From Glaciecola siphonariae (GTDB lineage Bacteria; Pseudomonadota; Gammaproteobacteria; Enterobacterales; Alteromonadaceae), in contig NZ_JBHSGU010000005.1 of NCBI RefSeq assembly GCF_042652645.1, positions 558,001-622,000 on the forward strand: a stretch of DNA of 64,000 nucleotides. The letters run 5' to 3'. Under the pieces are notes generated by a model that saw nothing but the letters and a program-made list of their open reading frames with translations, was not told the DNA's origin and did no database searches. Shown piece after piece: positions 45,738 to 55,076 of the stretch. Positions within the stretch are counted from its first letter, which is position 1. Every line of letters starts with the position of its first letter. Position numbers and translations under genes: made by a program.

Positions 45738-45801
45738 GCCTTATAAGCTTAGCTTGATGAATCTACGCTACCTTGTCTAATAAGGTGTTTTAGGAGAATA
45801 A

Positions 45802-46320
45802 ATGAGTAAAGCAGACCGACGTTTTGAGGCGCTAAACATTGCGGTAATTACAGTGTCAGACACCCGTACAGAAGAAAACGACAGTTCAGGTGACTACCTT
45901 GCCACCCAAGCTGCGCTTGCAGGTCACAATGTGGTGTTCAAAAACATAGTAATAGACGATATTTATCAAATTAGAGCGCTTGTTAGTGCGCACATTGCCA
46001 ATGAAAACGTGCATGCAATTTTAATGACGGGCGGAACCGGTTTTACCCACAGAGACTCGACTCCAGAGGCCGTAACGCCGCTATTCGATAAACACATTGA
46101 AGGATTTGGTGAGCTTTTCAGGCATATCTCATATCAAGAAATTGGCACATCTACCGTCCAGTCTCGCGCTGTTGCCGGTTTCGCCAATAAAAAAGTGATT
46201 TTTTGTATGCCTGGCTCAACCGGCGCATGTAAAACAGCTTGGCAAGGCATTTTAAAAGAGCAACTTGATTCAACCCATCGCCCCTGTAATTTTGCGCCCC
46301 ACGTTTTACCAAAAAACTAG
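45802..46320 (+). CDS. moaB: Molybdenum cofactor biosynthesis protein MoaB
   Basis: 172 residues of the MogA/MoaB family. VITVSDTRTEENDSSGDYL near the start, MTGGTGFTHRDSTPEAV, and MPGSTGACKTAW are its signatures. It adenylates or otherwise prepares molybdopterin for metal insertion by MoeA. TTTTAGGAGAATAA gives a strong ribosome-binding site. It lies 64 bp after moaA on the same strand. Confidence 0.95.
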   Translation: MSKADRRFEALNIAVITVSDTRTEENDSSGDYLATQAALAGHNVVFKNIVIDDIYQIRALVSAHIANENVHAILMTGGTGFTHRDSTPEAVTPLFDKHIEGFGELFRHISYQEIGTSTVQSRAVAGFANKKVIFCMPGSTGACKTAWQGILKEQLDSTHRPCNFAPHVLPKN

Positions 46321-46391
46321 CTCTGCTTGGAGCGTGCATGAAGTTTGACAGCTCGTGTTTAGCTGATGGCTTTTAACTTTTTAGCCTTAAG

Positions 46392-46412
46392 TTTCAAGGT
46401 TCAAGATTCAAG
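46392..46412. repeat. Heptamer tandem repeat at the moeA stop
   Basis: Three 7-bp units NTTCAAG (TTTCAAG, GTTCAAG, ATTCAAG) overlap the stop codon of moeA at 46408-46410. Confidence 0.7.
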
Positions 46413-47643
46413 TTAGCGAATCGTCGAACAGCTTAATTTGCACGCTTTCGCCCGCCTTAACGCTGCCTCTGTCGCGCTCCAGCACAATGTAACAATTGCT
46501 ATTGATAAAACTTGAAAATATGCCTGAGCCCTGTGCACCGGTTGAGCTAACTTGCAGCTCTCCAGCATCGCTGACTGACCACTGGCCGCGTTGAAAATCT
46601 ACTCTTCCCGGCTGTTTTCTTAAAGGCTCTGTGCATATTGCCGACACGGTAGGTACGCTAATAACATGCTCGCCCGACATTTGTTTGAGCGCATCAGCCG
46701 CAATCTGATTAAAGGTCACAAATGCCGACACCGGGTTACCCGGTAAGCCAAAGAAAACGCTATTCGGCAAGCGACCAAATGCCAAAGGCTTTCCTGGCTT
46801 TATGGCTAGTTTCCAAAAATCTATTTGCCCGCGCTCAGCCAGAATATCTTTAACAAAGTCGGCTTCACCTACAGATACGCCGCCAGTGCTTATTACGCAA
46901 TCGGCGAGTGCATCGGCCTGCATAAACACCTCGCGTAGGGCTTGTGGCTTGTCTGGCACAATACCCAAATCGATTACCTCAAACTGCATTTTATGCAGCA
47001 AAGCAATAATGGCCGGTCGATTGCCATCGTAAATTTTGTGAGGCTCATAGGGCTCGCCCGTGCGCAATAGCTCGTCTCCCGTTGAGAAGACCGCGACTTT
47101 AAGTTTTCGATAAACGCTGACCTCATCACACCCTAACGAAGACAACAAACCGATGTCGGCTGCGCAGAGTTTTTTACCTTTTGCGATCACCAAGCTAGCT
47201 TGCCTAATGCTCTCGCCGGCGAGCCTTATGTTATTGCCCTTAGGCGGCACCTTAGAGAATGAAAGCTCGTCACCATTGAGCGCTGCATTTTCCTGCATCA
47301 CGACGGTATCGGCGCCTTTTGGTAGGGCTGCGCCGGTCATAATGCGCACACACTCTCCTTTATTAAGCGCCTTGAGATATGGATTTCCTGCAAAACTTTT
47401 TCCCACCAAGGTGAGAAAAGGCATGTCAACGGCGTCTTGCCAATTAAAGGCATACCCGTCCATGGCAGAGTTATCAAATCCGGGGACATTAATTGGCGAG
47501 TGAAGGTCTTGCGCCAACACCCTCCCTAGCGCATCAACCAATTGCAGAGATTCAGTGTGTTCAAGGCCTTTGACTAGCGCTGATATACGCAATTTAGCTT
47601 CATCAATTGGCATTAGGCCGGGTTGTTCACATGACGCCATCAT
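46408..47643 (-). CDS. moeA: Molybdopterin molybdenumtransferase MoeA
   Basis: 411 residues with the four-domain MoeA layout. Early NVPGFDNSAMDGYAF near 55-69, later GDELLRTGEPY, STGGVSVGEADFVKD, and KPGKPLAFGRL followed by FGLPGNPVSAFVTF are family motifs. It inserts molybdenum into adenylylated molybdopterin. It is convergent with moaB. The cold-shock gene's terminator ends only about 30 bp upstream, so its promoter must be very close or overlapping. Confidence 0.96.
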   Translation of the reverse strand: MMASCEQPGLMPIDEAKLRISALVKGLEHTESLQLVDALGRVLAQDLHSPINVPGFDNSAMDGYAFNWQDAVDMPFLTLVGKSFAGNPYLKALNKGECVRIMTGAALPKGADTVVMQENAALNGDELSFSKVPPKGNNIRLAGESIRQASLVIAKGKKLCAADIGLLSSLGCDEVSVYRKLKVAVFSTGDELLRTGEPYEPHKIYDGNRPAIIALLHKMQFEVIDLGIVPDKPQALREVFMQADALADCVISTGGVSVGEADFVKDILAERGQIDFWKLAIKPGKPLAFGRLPNSVFFGLPGNPVSAFVTFNQIAADALKQMSGEHVISVPTVSAICTEPLRKQPGRVDFQRGQWSVSDAGELQVSSTGAQGSGIFSSFINSNCYIVLERDRGSVKAGESVQIKLFDDSLT

Positions 47644-47674
47644 TAACCATCCCTCACAATAAAATAACAGGCAT

Positions 47675-47702
47675 AAAAAAAGCGACTATAAAGTCGCTTT
47701 TT
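47675..47702 (-). terminator. Terminator of the cold-shock gene
   Basis: 11-bp perfect arms (47677-47687 with 47692-47702) and a 4-nt loop; the minus strand continues into a T run. It is symmetrical enough to work in both directions. Confidence 0.85.
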
Positions 47703-47753
47703 GGTGTTTAGTTTCAAGTTTACTGCCTAAACAGTATCTTGATACGCTGCTAA

Positions 47754-47963
47754 TTAAAGAGCAACGATGTTTTCTGCTTGAGGGCCTTTTTGACCGTCTG
47801 TAACAGTAAACTCAACTTTTTGACCTTCTGCTAAGGTTTTGAAACCGTCGCCAGAAATTGCGCTGAAGTGTGCAAACACGTCAGGACCTGATTCTTGAGC
47901 GATAAAGCCGAAGCCTTTTGATTCGTTAAACCACTTTACTGTACCGTTAGTTCTGTTAGACAT
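47754..47963 (-). CDS. Cold-shock domain protein, CspA family
   Basis: 69 residues from ATG 47963, with AGGA close upstream; an in-frame extension to 48020 is leader sequence. RNP1 KGFGFI and RNP2 VFAHFS are intact. Members bind single-stranded nucleic acid and melt RNA structures. A leader of about 160 nt from a predicted promoter at 48133-48160 is like those that control E. coli cspA translation by temperature. Confidence 0.96.
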   Translation of the reverse strand: MSNRTNGTVKWFNESKGFGFIAQESGPDVFAHFSAISGDGFKTLAEGQKVEFTVTDGQKGPQAENIVAL

Positions 47964-48132
47964 AATAATATCCTGTTGTAAAAAAATTTGATTATTAAAA
48001 GTGCCGCAATGCAATTGCAATTAGGCGTTGTAGCTGAAATTAGAGACTGATACTTAGTTACTGCAGGACGTGTATTACGAATAAAACCGCGTAATGTAGG
48101 TTAAAGAATAGACTTCTCTCTAGCTGGCGCAT

Positions 48133-48160
48133 AATATACCGAAACAATTAGTGCTTGTAA
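48133..48160 (-). promoter_or_regulatory. Predicted promoter of the cold-shock gene with long leader
   Basis: TTACAA (48155-48160), 16 bp, TATATT (48133-48138) on the minus strand. Transcription from about 48126 would give a ~160-nt untranslated leader. Confidence 0.45.
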
Positions 48161-48200
48161 AACATTTATTTTCTGTAATCGTTAAAATAATCTTTTTATA

Positions 48201-50627
48201 TCAACGATTTTCTAGCCGATTGTAATCTAAATATCCGGCCTCTACTTTTACACCATTTTCAATAAACGCATGCATACGGTCGCTAAATTCCCAAAACGCA
48301 GGGTTGGTTCTGCGCATGCCATATTTATTCATAAGCGCCGTGTAATCTTCCGACGTTTTCATTGCTAGCACCTCAGTAACAAAGGTATCTAGGTCATTCA
48401 CCGACACCCGCATAAGGGCGTTTGGGTAAGAGCCTACTAAGCCGCTCAGCACCGTCACGTTATGTTCTGTTGGCAACAATTCTAACTGTTCACCAAACAT
48501 CGACGTCACGCTTTTGTGTGCATTGTTTTTTATGAGCGAGACATAATTGTAGCTGTCTTTGCCTGTTTGAATTTCAATCATTGTTAGCTCAGCAAGATGC
48601 TGCACCCCTTTTCCTTTAAACGCTTGCAAACGCGTAAGTGCCGCGGCTACCTTATCATTGTGTATATTGCGAAGGTCGTGGCGGTGAGTTAAGGCAGGGC
48701 CAAGATGTGCTTTCAATTTTGCGTAAAGCTCACGCTTAGGATCAGCTGTCGCATATTCTATTGAAGTACCGACTTTGGCGTAATACGAAGCATCTGCAAA
48801 GTATTCGCGTACTTCCTTTTGATCGCCTTGATACCATGTATTAATCGCTGTGTTGCGCGTATCTTCTGGCAGAAAGTCTAAAAATAGATTTTCACCGTCC
48901 ATGCGCAAAAAATCCATATATAAACGGCTCAACAGCTGATGCCCAGCGTTGCCATAAACGTCATATCCAGCTACCAACAAATAATAAATCCGCTCTAACA
49001 GCGGGTAATCAATCACCCAAGCTGTCTTTGGGTTTTGCCCTAGCAGTCCTTTGTGTACCGATGCATTGTCAAAATGCCTAAATACTGTGAGGGCTGCATT
49101 GTTATTGAACGGCGTCTGCTGATTGTTCTCGGCTTGGATGTTATATTTTGAAGGTTTACCGTTCCATATGATTTGTTCGTTAATTTTTAAACCGTCTTGG
49201 TCTTTACTAACAAAATTATCGACGATGAACTGCTGCTTTTCTTTTGCTGCAAGCTTGGCTTTCTCGGCATATCTCATCCAATTCGTTAGCGGCATAAAAA
49301 TATCTTCTTGCGCACTGGGCAGTTCAAGCTGGTCGGCTTGAATATCGACATGCTGCGCCAACTTTTGATTAATGGGCAAGTCGGGGTTCACAAAAAACAC
49401 CCAAAAATGATCGCGGATAACATTTACCGCTACCTGCCCTCTGCAAACCGGCCCTTTAATAAAATTCATAATAATGAATTGCGCTTCGTCTAGCATAAAT
49501 TTATAGCGCGCCTCTAGGGGCAGTTGCTCAAATGCTTTGAAGGGATTGGCTGCAACTTTCTCAGAATAGTCTGGTAAATAGCGTACTTCGTAGGTGGCTT
49601 GGTAAAACAGCTCGTTCCATCTATCTTTGCGCGCCTGATTTAAGGCATAAGGTAGGTGCGTTTTGCGAACAATCGTTTCTAAATACGGTACCAGTCGATA
49701 ATATACCCGTTCATTGCTGCTCTTGTTGCCATATGGCGGGTCATATGGTCGGCGGGTTGCAATCAGCTCTACCGGTTGACCTGGCGCTGATGACGAGCGA
49801 ACCAAACGAAAATACTGCGGCTGCTGAGTATCATCCTCCAACTCACTAAAATAAATATTTGCCAAAAATAGGTGTTCGTAAATATATCGATTTACAAGCT
49901 GCTGCTTACGCGCTGGGCCATTCAAAAATGCTTCCCACTGCTTGATTTTTTCAAGATATGGCGCTGGCAAACTCTGACGGGCAGTGTATCTCGCTCCCTG
50001 CTCTAACCACGTCTTTAATATAGTCTGCTCGGCACTCGCTAAGCCTGGCAAGGCATAGGGCATGCCCCATAATGGATTGTCTTGCGTGTATAGATGCATT
50101 TGTTCTGGACTTGCGCAGACCTCAGTGCGGTCATAACCAAGCGTAAAATCGTCAGGCAATATATCGGTACTGGGCTGAGGATGTTTCTCTTTTAAGCTCA
50201 ATAGCTGGTACATCAAACTCGCATCTTTGTTTGCTTGGACACTACTGCCGTGCTCGTTTAACACCGGAAAAAATGCTTTCTCGCGCCATTTTTCTGTACT
50301 TTGAGCGTCTTCAAACAGGCGCGTCAGAGGCGCATGGTTAATGCGCGCTGCATTATAAACTTTACTTTTTGAGGCGCCGCGATCAATGCCCTCAACAGCC
50401 GTCATTTTTAACTGACACGGTGCATCAAAACAGCTGTGGCAAACTACACATCGCTGTTCCACTACCGGCTTAACGTCCTGCCAATAGTCAATATTGTCCT
50501 CGGGTAAATCGCTCACAATACGCTGCTGGGGCTGCGCTGCACCGAAGCGATCCTGTAAATCAGATGCAGCTAGCGTTGCACAAGCGGCAATCAAACATAT
50601 CCCTAAAGTAAGGTAAAATGGCTTCAT
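48201..50627 (-). CDS. cti: Fatty acid cis/trans isomerase (heme-containing)
   Basis: 808 residues with a signal peptide (~1-21). The cytochrome-c-type heme motif CVVCH (~59-63) sits within CVVCHSCFDAPCQLKM, a hallmark of Cti. It converts cis- to trans-unsaturated fatty acids in membrane phospholipids from the periplasmic side, rigidifying membranes under solvent, heat or salt stress. The length agrees with known Cti (~770-800). It stands alone on the minus strand, preceding the cold-shock gene. Confidence 0.94.
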   Translation of the reverse strand: MKPFYLTLGICLIAACATLAASDLQDRFGAAQPQQRIVSDLPEDNIDYWQDVKPVVEQRCVVCHSCFDAPCQLKMTAVEGIDRGASKSKVYNAARINHAPLTRLFEDAQSTEKWREKAFFPVLNEHGSSVQANKDASLMYQLLSLKEKHPQPSTDILPDDFTLGYDRTEVCASPEQMHLYTQDNPLWGMPYALPGLASAEQTILKTWLEQGARYTARQSLPAPYLEKIKQWEAFLNGPARKQQLVNRYIYEHLFLANIYFSELEDDTQQPQYFRLVRSSSAPGQPVELIATRRPYDPPYGNKSSNERVYYRLVPYLETIVRKTHLPYALNQARKDRWNELFYQATYEVRYLPDYSEKVAANPFKAFEQLPLEARYKFMLDEAQFIIMNFIKGPVCRGQVAVNVIRDHFWVFFVNPDLPINQKLAQHVDIQADQLELPSAQEDIFMPLTNWMRYAEKAKLAAKEKQQFIVDNFVSKDQDGLKINEQIIWNGKPSKYNIQAENNQQTPFNNNAALTVFRHFDNASVHKGLLGQNPKTAWVIDYPLLERIYYLLVAGYDVYGNAGHQLLSRLYMDFLRMDGENLFLDFLPEDTRNTAINTWYQGDQKEVREYFADASYYAKVGTSIEYATADPKRELYAKLKAHLGPALTHRHDLRNIHNDKVAAALTRLQAFKGKGVQHLAELTMIEIQTGKDSYNYVSLIKNNAHKSVTSMFGEQLELLPTEHNVTVLSGLVGSYPNALMRVSVNDLDTFVTEVLAMKTSEDYTALMNKYGMRRTNPAFWEFSDRMHAFIENGVKVEAGYLDYNRLENR

Positions 50628-50846
50628 GTTTTGGTGAACTCTTTTAGTGAATCAATTGTGGGACGACATGCTTGCACCGGGCTTTAGCCGCGTTATGCCG
50701 CGTTGTGTCGCGCTTAAATTACAGTTAAGTATAGTCTGGAAGAAAAATCGTGTTGAATTATAGACAATTTAAGAGGTTTTGAAAGCGCAAGGCATTCAAA
50801 ATATTGCACATGCTGTGATATGGTGCTCACAGACATAGGTGATGGC

Positions 50847-52031
50847 ATGCACGCATTTGAATTTAATACAACTAAACGCATTGTTTGTGAACAAGGTGCG
50901 CTTGCTCATATCCAAGCGCATTGCGCACAGCTTGGCATTAAACGCCCTCTTGTGCTCACCGACCCAGGCATAGAGAAGTGTGGGTTGCTGGGGCGCTTAC
51001 GTTCGTATTTATCGAGCAGCAATGCATCTCACGGGCATTCGGCGTCTTTCGATTCATGTATTGTATACTCAAAAGTAGAGGCTGACCCTGACGAGCGCAT
51101 CATGCGCGAAGCCACTGCGCTTGCGCTCAAAGAAAACGCCGACGGTATTATCGGTTTTGGCGGCGGCAGCGCCATGGATACCGCCAAAGTAGTATCTGTT
51201 TTAGCCACTGAAAAGCAAAACTTGAGCGCTTTATACGGTGTGGAGCAAATAACAGCGCCCCGCCTGCCCCTTATCCTTATTCCTACCACGGCAGGCACCG
51301 GTTCGGAAGTTACGCCCATTGCGATCGTTACCACCTCAAAAAGCACTAAATCAGGCATTGTTTCTCATGTTTTGCTGCCCGACATTGCCGTTCTTGATGC
51401 CGAACTCACCGTAGATTTACCCGAACACATAAGCGCAGCGACGGGAATCGATGCCATGGTGCACGCTATAGAGGCCTATACGGGTAAACATAAAAAAAAT
51501 CTGTACAGCGATATGCTTGCCAAGCAAGCCTTGCGATTATTGTCACAAAATATCGAAACCGCTACCTTTAATGGAGGCGATCTTGGTGCACGGCAAAATA
51601 TGCTGCTAGGGGCCTGTTTAGCTGGACAAGCCTTTGCAAATTCACCTGTCGCCGCCGTGCACGCGCTAGCGTATCCGCTGGGTGGGCATTTTCATATTCC
51701 ACATGGACTTAGCAATGCCCTAGTATTGCCTCATGTCCTTAGGTTTAATGAGCAAGTGGCCTACCCACTTTATAGTGAACTGAGTCCCTGCATCATAAAA
51801 GGCGTGTGCACAGAGCAAGACTCGATGGTATTGAGCCGCTTGTTTATCGCCCATATTGAAAGTTTAATCAGTCATTTAAAGCTTCCAAATAAACTGCACA
51901 TGCTTGGAATTGAAAAGAAAGATTTGCCGATGCTCGCAAAAGACGCCATGCAGCAAACTCGCTTGCTCGTGAATAATCCAAGAGCATTAAACTATGAAGA
52001 TGCTTTAGGCATATACCAACAGGCCTATTGA
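50847..52031 (+). CDS. Iron-dependent (type III) alcohol dehydrogenase
   Basis: 394 residues from ATG 50847, with AGGTGAT upstream; an ATG at 50820 is the alternative. The nucleotide motif GFGGGSAMDTAKV and metal-binding segments TGIDAMVHAIEAY and AAVHALAYPLGGHFHIPHG fit the family (D, H, H, H ligands). The substrate is not evident; related enzymes act on ethanol, 1,3-propanediol, lactaldehyde or 4-hydroxybutyrate. The gene is monocistronic or linked to the thioesterase 117 bp on. Confidence 0.92.
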   Translation: MHAFEFNTTKRIVCEQGALAHIQAHCAQLGIKRPLVLTDPGIEKCGLLGRLRSYLSSSNASHGHSASFDSCIVYSKVEADPDERIMREATALALKENADGIIGFGGGSAMDTAKVVSVLATEKQNLSALYGVEQITAPRLPLILIPTTAGTGSEVTPIAIVTTSKSTKSGIVSHVLLPDIAVLDAELTVDLPEHISAATGIDAMVHAIEAYTGKHKKNLYSDMLAKQALRLLSQNIETATFNGGDLGARQNMLLGACLAGQAFANSPVAAVHALAYPLGGHFHIPHGLSNALVLPHVLRFNEQVAYPLYSELSPCIIKGVCTEQDSMVLSRLFIAHIESLISHLKLPNKLHMLGIEKKDLPMLAKDAMQQTRLLVNNPRALNYEDALGIYQQAY

Positions 52032-52148
52032 GCGTCGTTTTGATTGCACTTTGCCTATACGCTATTCCATTGCTGCGAAAACATAAGCACGTATTAAGCT
52101 GATAAGCACATCATTAGATACAACACTATCACACGAGAATGAAATAAG

Positions 52149-52592
52149 ATGTCAAAACCTAGTGCACATACGCCCGACCAATATTATACCCACATTCCCA
52201 TTACCACTCGCTGGATGGACAATGACATTTATGGGCATGTTAATAATGTGGTGTATTACAGCTATTTTGACACGATTGTTAATCAGTTTCTGATAGAACG
52301 AGGCGGCTTAGATATAGCGAATGGACACAACATCGGTCTGATTGTGCACTCTAAATGTGATTATCATGCAAGCATAGCATTTCCCATTCAGATTAAAGGT
52401 GGCTTTCGGGTGAACCGTTTGGGCAATAGCTCGGTCGAATATGGGGTAGCAATTTTTGCAGACGACTCGAAAACGGCCTGCGCACAGGGCGTGTTGACCC
52501 ATGTATTTGTTGAGCGAAGTTCACAAAAGCCTGTACGAATTACGGGAAAACTGCGAGCAGCGCTTGAATCGGCGGTAATGCCTGAAATCTAG
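52149..52592 (+). CDS. Acyl-CoA thioesterase, 4-hydroxybenzoyl-CoA thioesterase family
   Basis: 147 residues, single hot-dog fold. RWMDNDIYGHVNNVVYYSYFD near 22-42, in two blocks, holds the catalytic aspartate and YGHVNN motif of this family (YbgC/FadM-like). It hydrolyses acyl-CoA; chain preference is unknown. It is on the same strand as the iron-dependent alcohol dehydrogenase. Confidence 0.9.
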   Translation: MSKPSAHTPDQYYTHIPITTRWMDNDIYGHVNNVVYYSYFDTIVNQFLIERGGLDIANGHNIGLIVHSKCDYHASIAFPIQIKGGFRVNRLGNSSVEYGVAIFADDSKTACAQGVLTHVFVERSSQKPVRITGKLRAALESAVMPEI

Positions 52593-52636
52593 TATTCAAG
52601 GGCTGGCATTTTATGTATTAATTTGAGGAAACGCTC

Positions 52637-53119
52637 ATGACGTATTGTTTTAAAAAATCTATTCAAGTGCTTTTCGCGCTTTCGGTAATCATAGGCATAG
52701 GTGCATGCGGTCAAGCTAAGCCACCAGCGACAACACAGGGTCATGGTAACGCCGAAACTTTGATTGACACCTATTGGGAATTAACTGCACTCAATGGCAG
52801 CACCGTAACAGAGGATGTGATGGCCACAAAAAACGCCCACATCATTTTTAATGAACAAGAGAAAAGAGTCACCGGTTCTGGCGGCTGCAACCGCTTTTTT
52901 GGCAGCTATGAACATACCGAAGATGGCTCGCTTAACATAGGCGAGATTGGCGCAACTAAAATGATGTGCCCGCCAGGAACGGTAGACGAGCAAGCGTACT
53001 TTTCTGTTCTCTCAAAGGTGAATCGCTACACCATACAAGGAAATATGTTGCAGTTAGCAGGCGACGATGCACAAATAATAGCAAGCTTTGAAGCAATTAA
53101 ATCTGCGCCTAACGATTGA
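52637..53119 (+). CDS. META-domain lipoprotein (HslJ-like)
   Basis: 160 residues with a lipoprotein signal (GIGACGQ, cysteine at ~24). The META domain follows: TYWELTALNGS, a GSGGCNRFFGSY core, and TKMMCPPG with the paired cysteine. META domains occur in heat-shock protein HslJ, associated with novobiocin resistance, and in secreted proteins; the activity is unknown. HtpX, another envelope-stress gene, lies 62 bp downstream, so a shared stress role is plausible. Confidence 0.9.
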   Translation: MTYCFKKSIQVLFALSVIIGIGACGQAKPPATTQGHGNAETLIDTYWELTALNGSTVTEDVMATKNAHIIFNEQEKRVTGSGGCNRFFGSYEHTEDGSLNIGEIGATKMMCPPGTVDEQAYFSVLSKVNRYTIQGNMLQLAGDDAQIIASFEAIKSAPND

Positions 53120-53181
53120 AAAAACCCAAACCTAGCATCATATTATTAGGCAAGATTAAATCGGGTATGGACCCTTAATAT

Positions 53182-54051
53182 ATGAGAATTTTACTTTTTA
53201 TAGGTACTAACATCGCCATCATGGCCTTGTTAAGTATTACGTTTAGTTTATTTGGTATTCAGGGTTTGCTGGCCGAAAATGGCGTTGACTTGAATTTGCA
53301 GGCATTGCTTGTTTATTCAGCCGTCATTGGCTTTGCCGGCTCGTTTATCTCGCTGTTTATTTCAAAATGGATGGCTAAGCGCAGCATGGGTGTTCATGTT
53401 ATTAAGAACGCCTCAGACCCTACCGAGCGCTGGTTGGTACAAACCGTTAAATTACAGGCCGAGCGTGCAAATATTGGCATGCCAGAAGTTGGCATATTCG
53501 ACCACCCCTCACCTAACGCATTTGCCACCGGATGGAATAAAAACAATGCGCTCGTGGCGGTAAGCACCGGCTTATTACAAAGCATGAAAAAAAATGAGGT
53601 AGAAGCTGTTTTAGCCCACGAAGTTAGCCATGTTGCCAATGGTGACATGGTCACTATGACCTTGATTCAAGGCGTGGTAAATACCTTTGTTGTATTCTTG
53701 TCGAGAGTCATAGGACACATAGTAGACCGAGTTGTGTTTAAGGTAGAACGGGGTCATGGACCTGCATTTTGGATAGTGTCTATTATCGCTGAAGTGATTC
53801 TTGGTATTCTCGCGATGACGATAGTGATGTGGTTTTCGCGTCGTCGAGAGTTTCGGGCGGATGAAGGTGGTGCCAAACTCGCTGGTCGTCAGAATATGAT
53901 TGCTGCGCTAGAAAGCCTCAAAAAAGGTAGCGACGCGCCCAAAATGCCTGATGAAATGGCGGCTTTTGCCATTAACGCCGGCAAAATTCACAAGTTATTT
54001 GCCAGTCACCCACCCTTAGAAGACCGTATTCAGGCACTGAAAAATAGTTAG
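53182..54051 (+). CDS. htpX: Membrane protease HtpX
   Basis: 289 residues, M48 family. Two N-terminal membrane helices (~4-24, ~36-56), the zinc motif HEVSH in LAHEVSHVANGDM, two more helices, and the third-ligand segment FRADEGGAKLAG are all present. It degrades damaged inner-membrane proteins together with FtsH. The 3' end overlaps the convergent AraC-type gene by 4 bp. Confidence 0.96.
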   Translation: MRILLFIGTNIAIMALLSITFSLFGIQGLLAENGVDLNLQALLVYSAVIGFAGSFISLFISKWMAKRSMGVHVIKNASDPTERWLVQTVKLQAERANIGMPEVGIFDHPSPNAFATGWNKNNALVAVSTGLLQSMKKNEVEAVLAHEVSHVANGDMVTMTLIQGVVNTFVVFLSRVIGHIVDRVVFKVERGHGPAFWIVSIIAEVILGILAMTIVMWFSRRREFRADEGGAKLAGRQNMIAALESLKKGSDAPKMPDEMAAFAINAGKIHKLFASHPPLEDRIQALKNS

Positions 54052-54878
54052 GCCGTAAGGTGGGTCTGTTGCCATACCTTTGGCGAAACACCCACCTTTT
54101 TACGAAAGGCTCGAGCGAGTGCCGAGCCATTTTCATACCCTACCTTTTCGGCGACCACGCTCACGGTATCGCCTTTTAACAGAGCGTTTTGTGCCACACT
54201 CATTCGCCAGTCGGTTAAATACTCCCCTGGGGTCTCACCAACAATATCTCTAAATAAATCAGCAAATTTAGAACGTGACATAAACGCAAGCTCGGCCATG
54301 GTCTCTAAGCTCCACGGATACTCTGGCTGGGCATGAATTTGAGTAATTACGGAAGCGAGCTGCGGATGTGAAAGACCGGCAAGCATGCCTTGAGATACTT
54401 CATTGCTGTTTAGCACCTCGCGCAATACTTGAATAATAAAGATATCGCAGAGGCGATCAATCATTGGCATGCGCCCGCACTTACTATCAAAGGCTTCTGC
54501 AAATAACCACTTAGCGGTTTTTTTTAGGTCAGGGTAACGACTTAACTGGAATTTTAAAAACTCAGGCAGGGCTTGAGCAATTGGGTTTGCGGTGACATCT
54601 TCATATTCAATAGTCGCGCAAACAAGGTCGGCCCCTTTGACGGGGTCGGGCACAATGCGATGCTTTATACCTGTAGGAAAAAACAGCACGCTAGGCTGAC
54701 CTACCGCACGCTTTTTGCCCTTATGGTCAATTAAGGTAAGCGCCCCGGATTTTAAGATATGTATGTGGCCGCGTTTTCCTTGAGGCTCGTCGAAGTCGCT
54801 CAAGCTGCATAAGTTTCCAGAAAAAAACACATCTGCATGCAGATTAAAACGCTTAAGTATTTGCGATAAACGGTCCAC
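54048..54878 (-). CDS. AraC-family transcriptional regulator with cupin domain
   Basis: 276 residues. An N-terminal cupin-type sensing domain (~1-130, AraC-binding-like domain 6) precedes two helix-turn-helix motifs (~180-275: LETMAELAFMSRSKFADLF and VSVVAEKVGYENGSALARAF). Targets are not known; the nearest divergent gene encodes the YHS protein. Start at 54878 has no strong ribosome-binding site. Confidence 0.93.
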   Translation of the reverse strand: MDRLSQILKRFNLHADVFFSGNLCSLSDFDEPQGKRGHIHILKSGALTLIDHKGKKRAVGQPSVLFFPTGIKHRIVPDPVKGADLVCATIEYEDVTANPIAQALPEFLKFQLSRYPDLKKTAKWLFAEAFDSKCGRMPMIDRLCDIFIIQVLREVLNSNEVSQGMLAGLSHPQLASVITQIHAQPEYPWSLETMAELAFMSRSKFADLFRDIVGETPGEYLTDWRMSVAQNALLKGDTVSVVAEKVGYENGSALARAFRKKVGVSPKVWQQTHLTA

Positions 54879-55076
54879 AGGCTCTCTTTTGGACGATTGG
54901 TATTATTTTAAAGACTACTTCATCCATTTTGTATAAGCAAACCTCTATCCTATGTATTGTCATCTAGCATCACTAACAAGACAAAAGCACAGCGCTACAA
55001 ATCACCGCTCTGTTTTTATTTAAATACTTAATTTACAACGCTCAGTACGAGCCTCATTTTAAAAAAGGAAACGAAC

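Noticed and set aside
46321..46407. Terminator between moaB and moeA
   Set aside because: The convergent gap has T-rich and heptamer-repeat sequence but no convincing stem.
53119..53182. Heat-shock sigma-32 promoter before htpX
   Set aside because: A TTGAAAA is present, but no matching -10 element at the right spacing was found.
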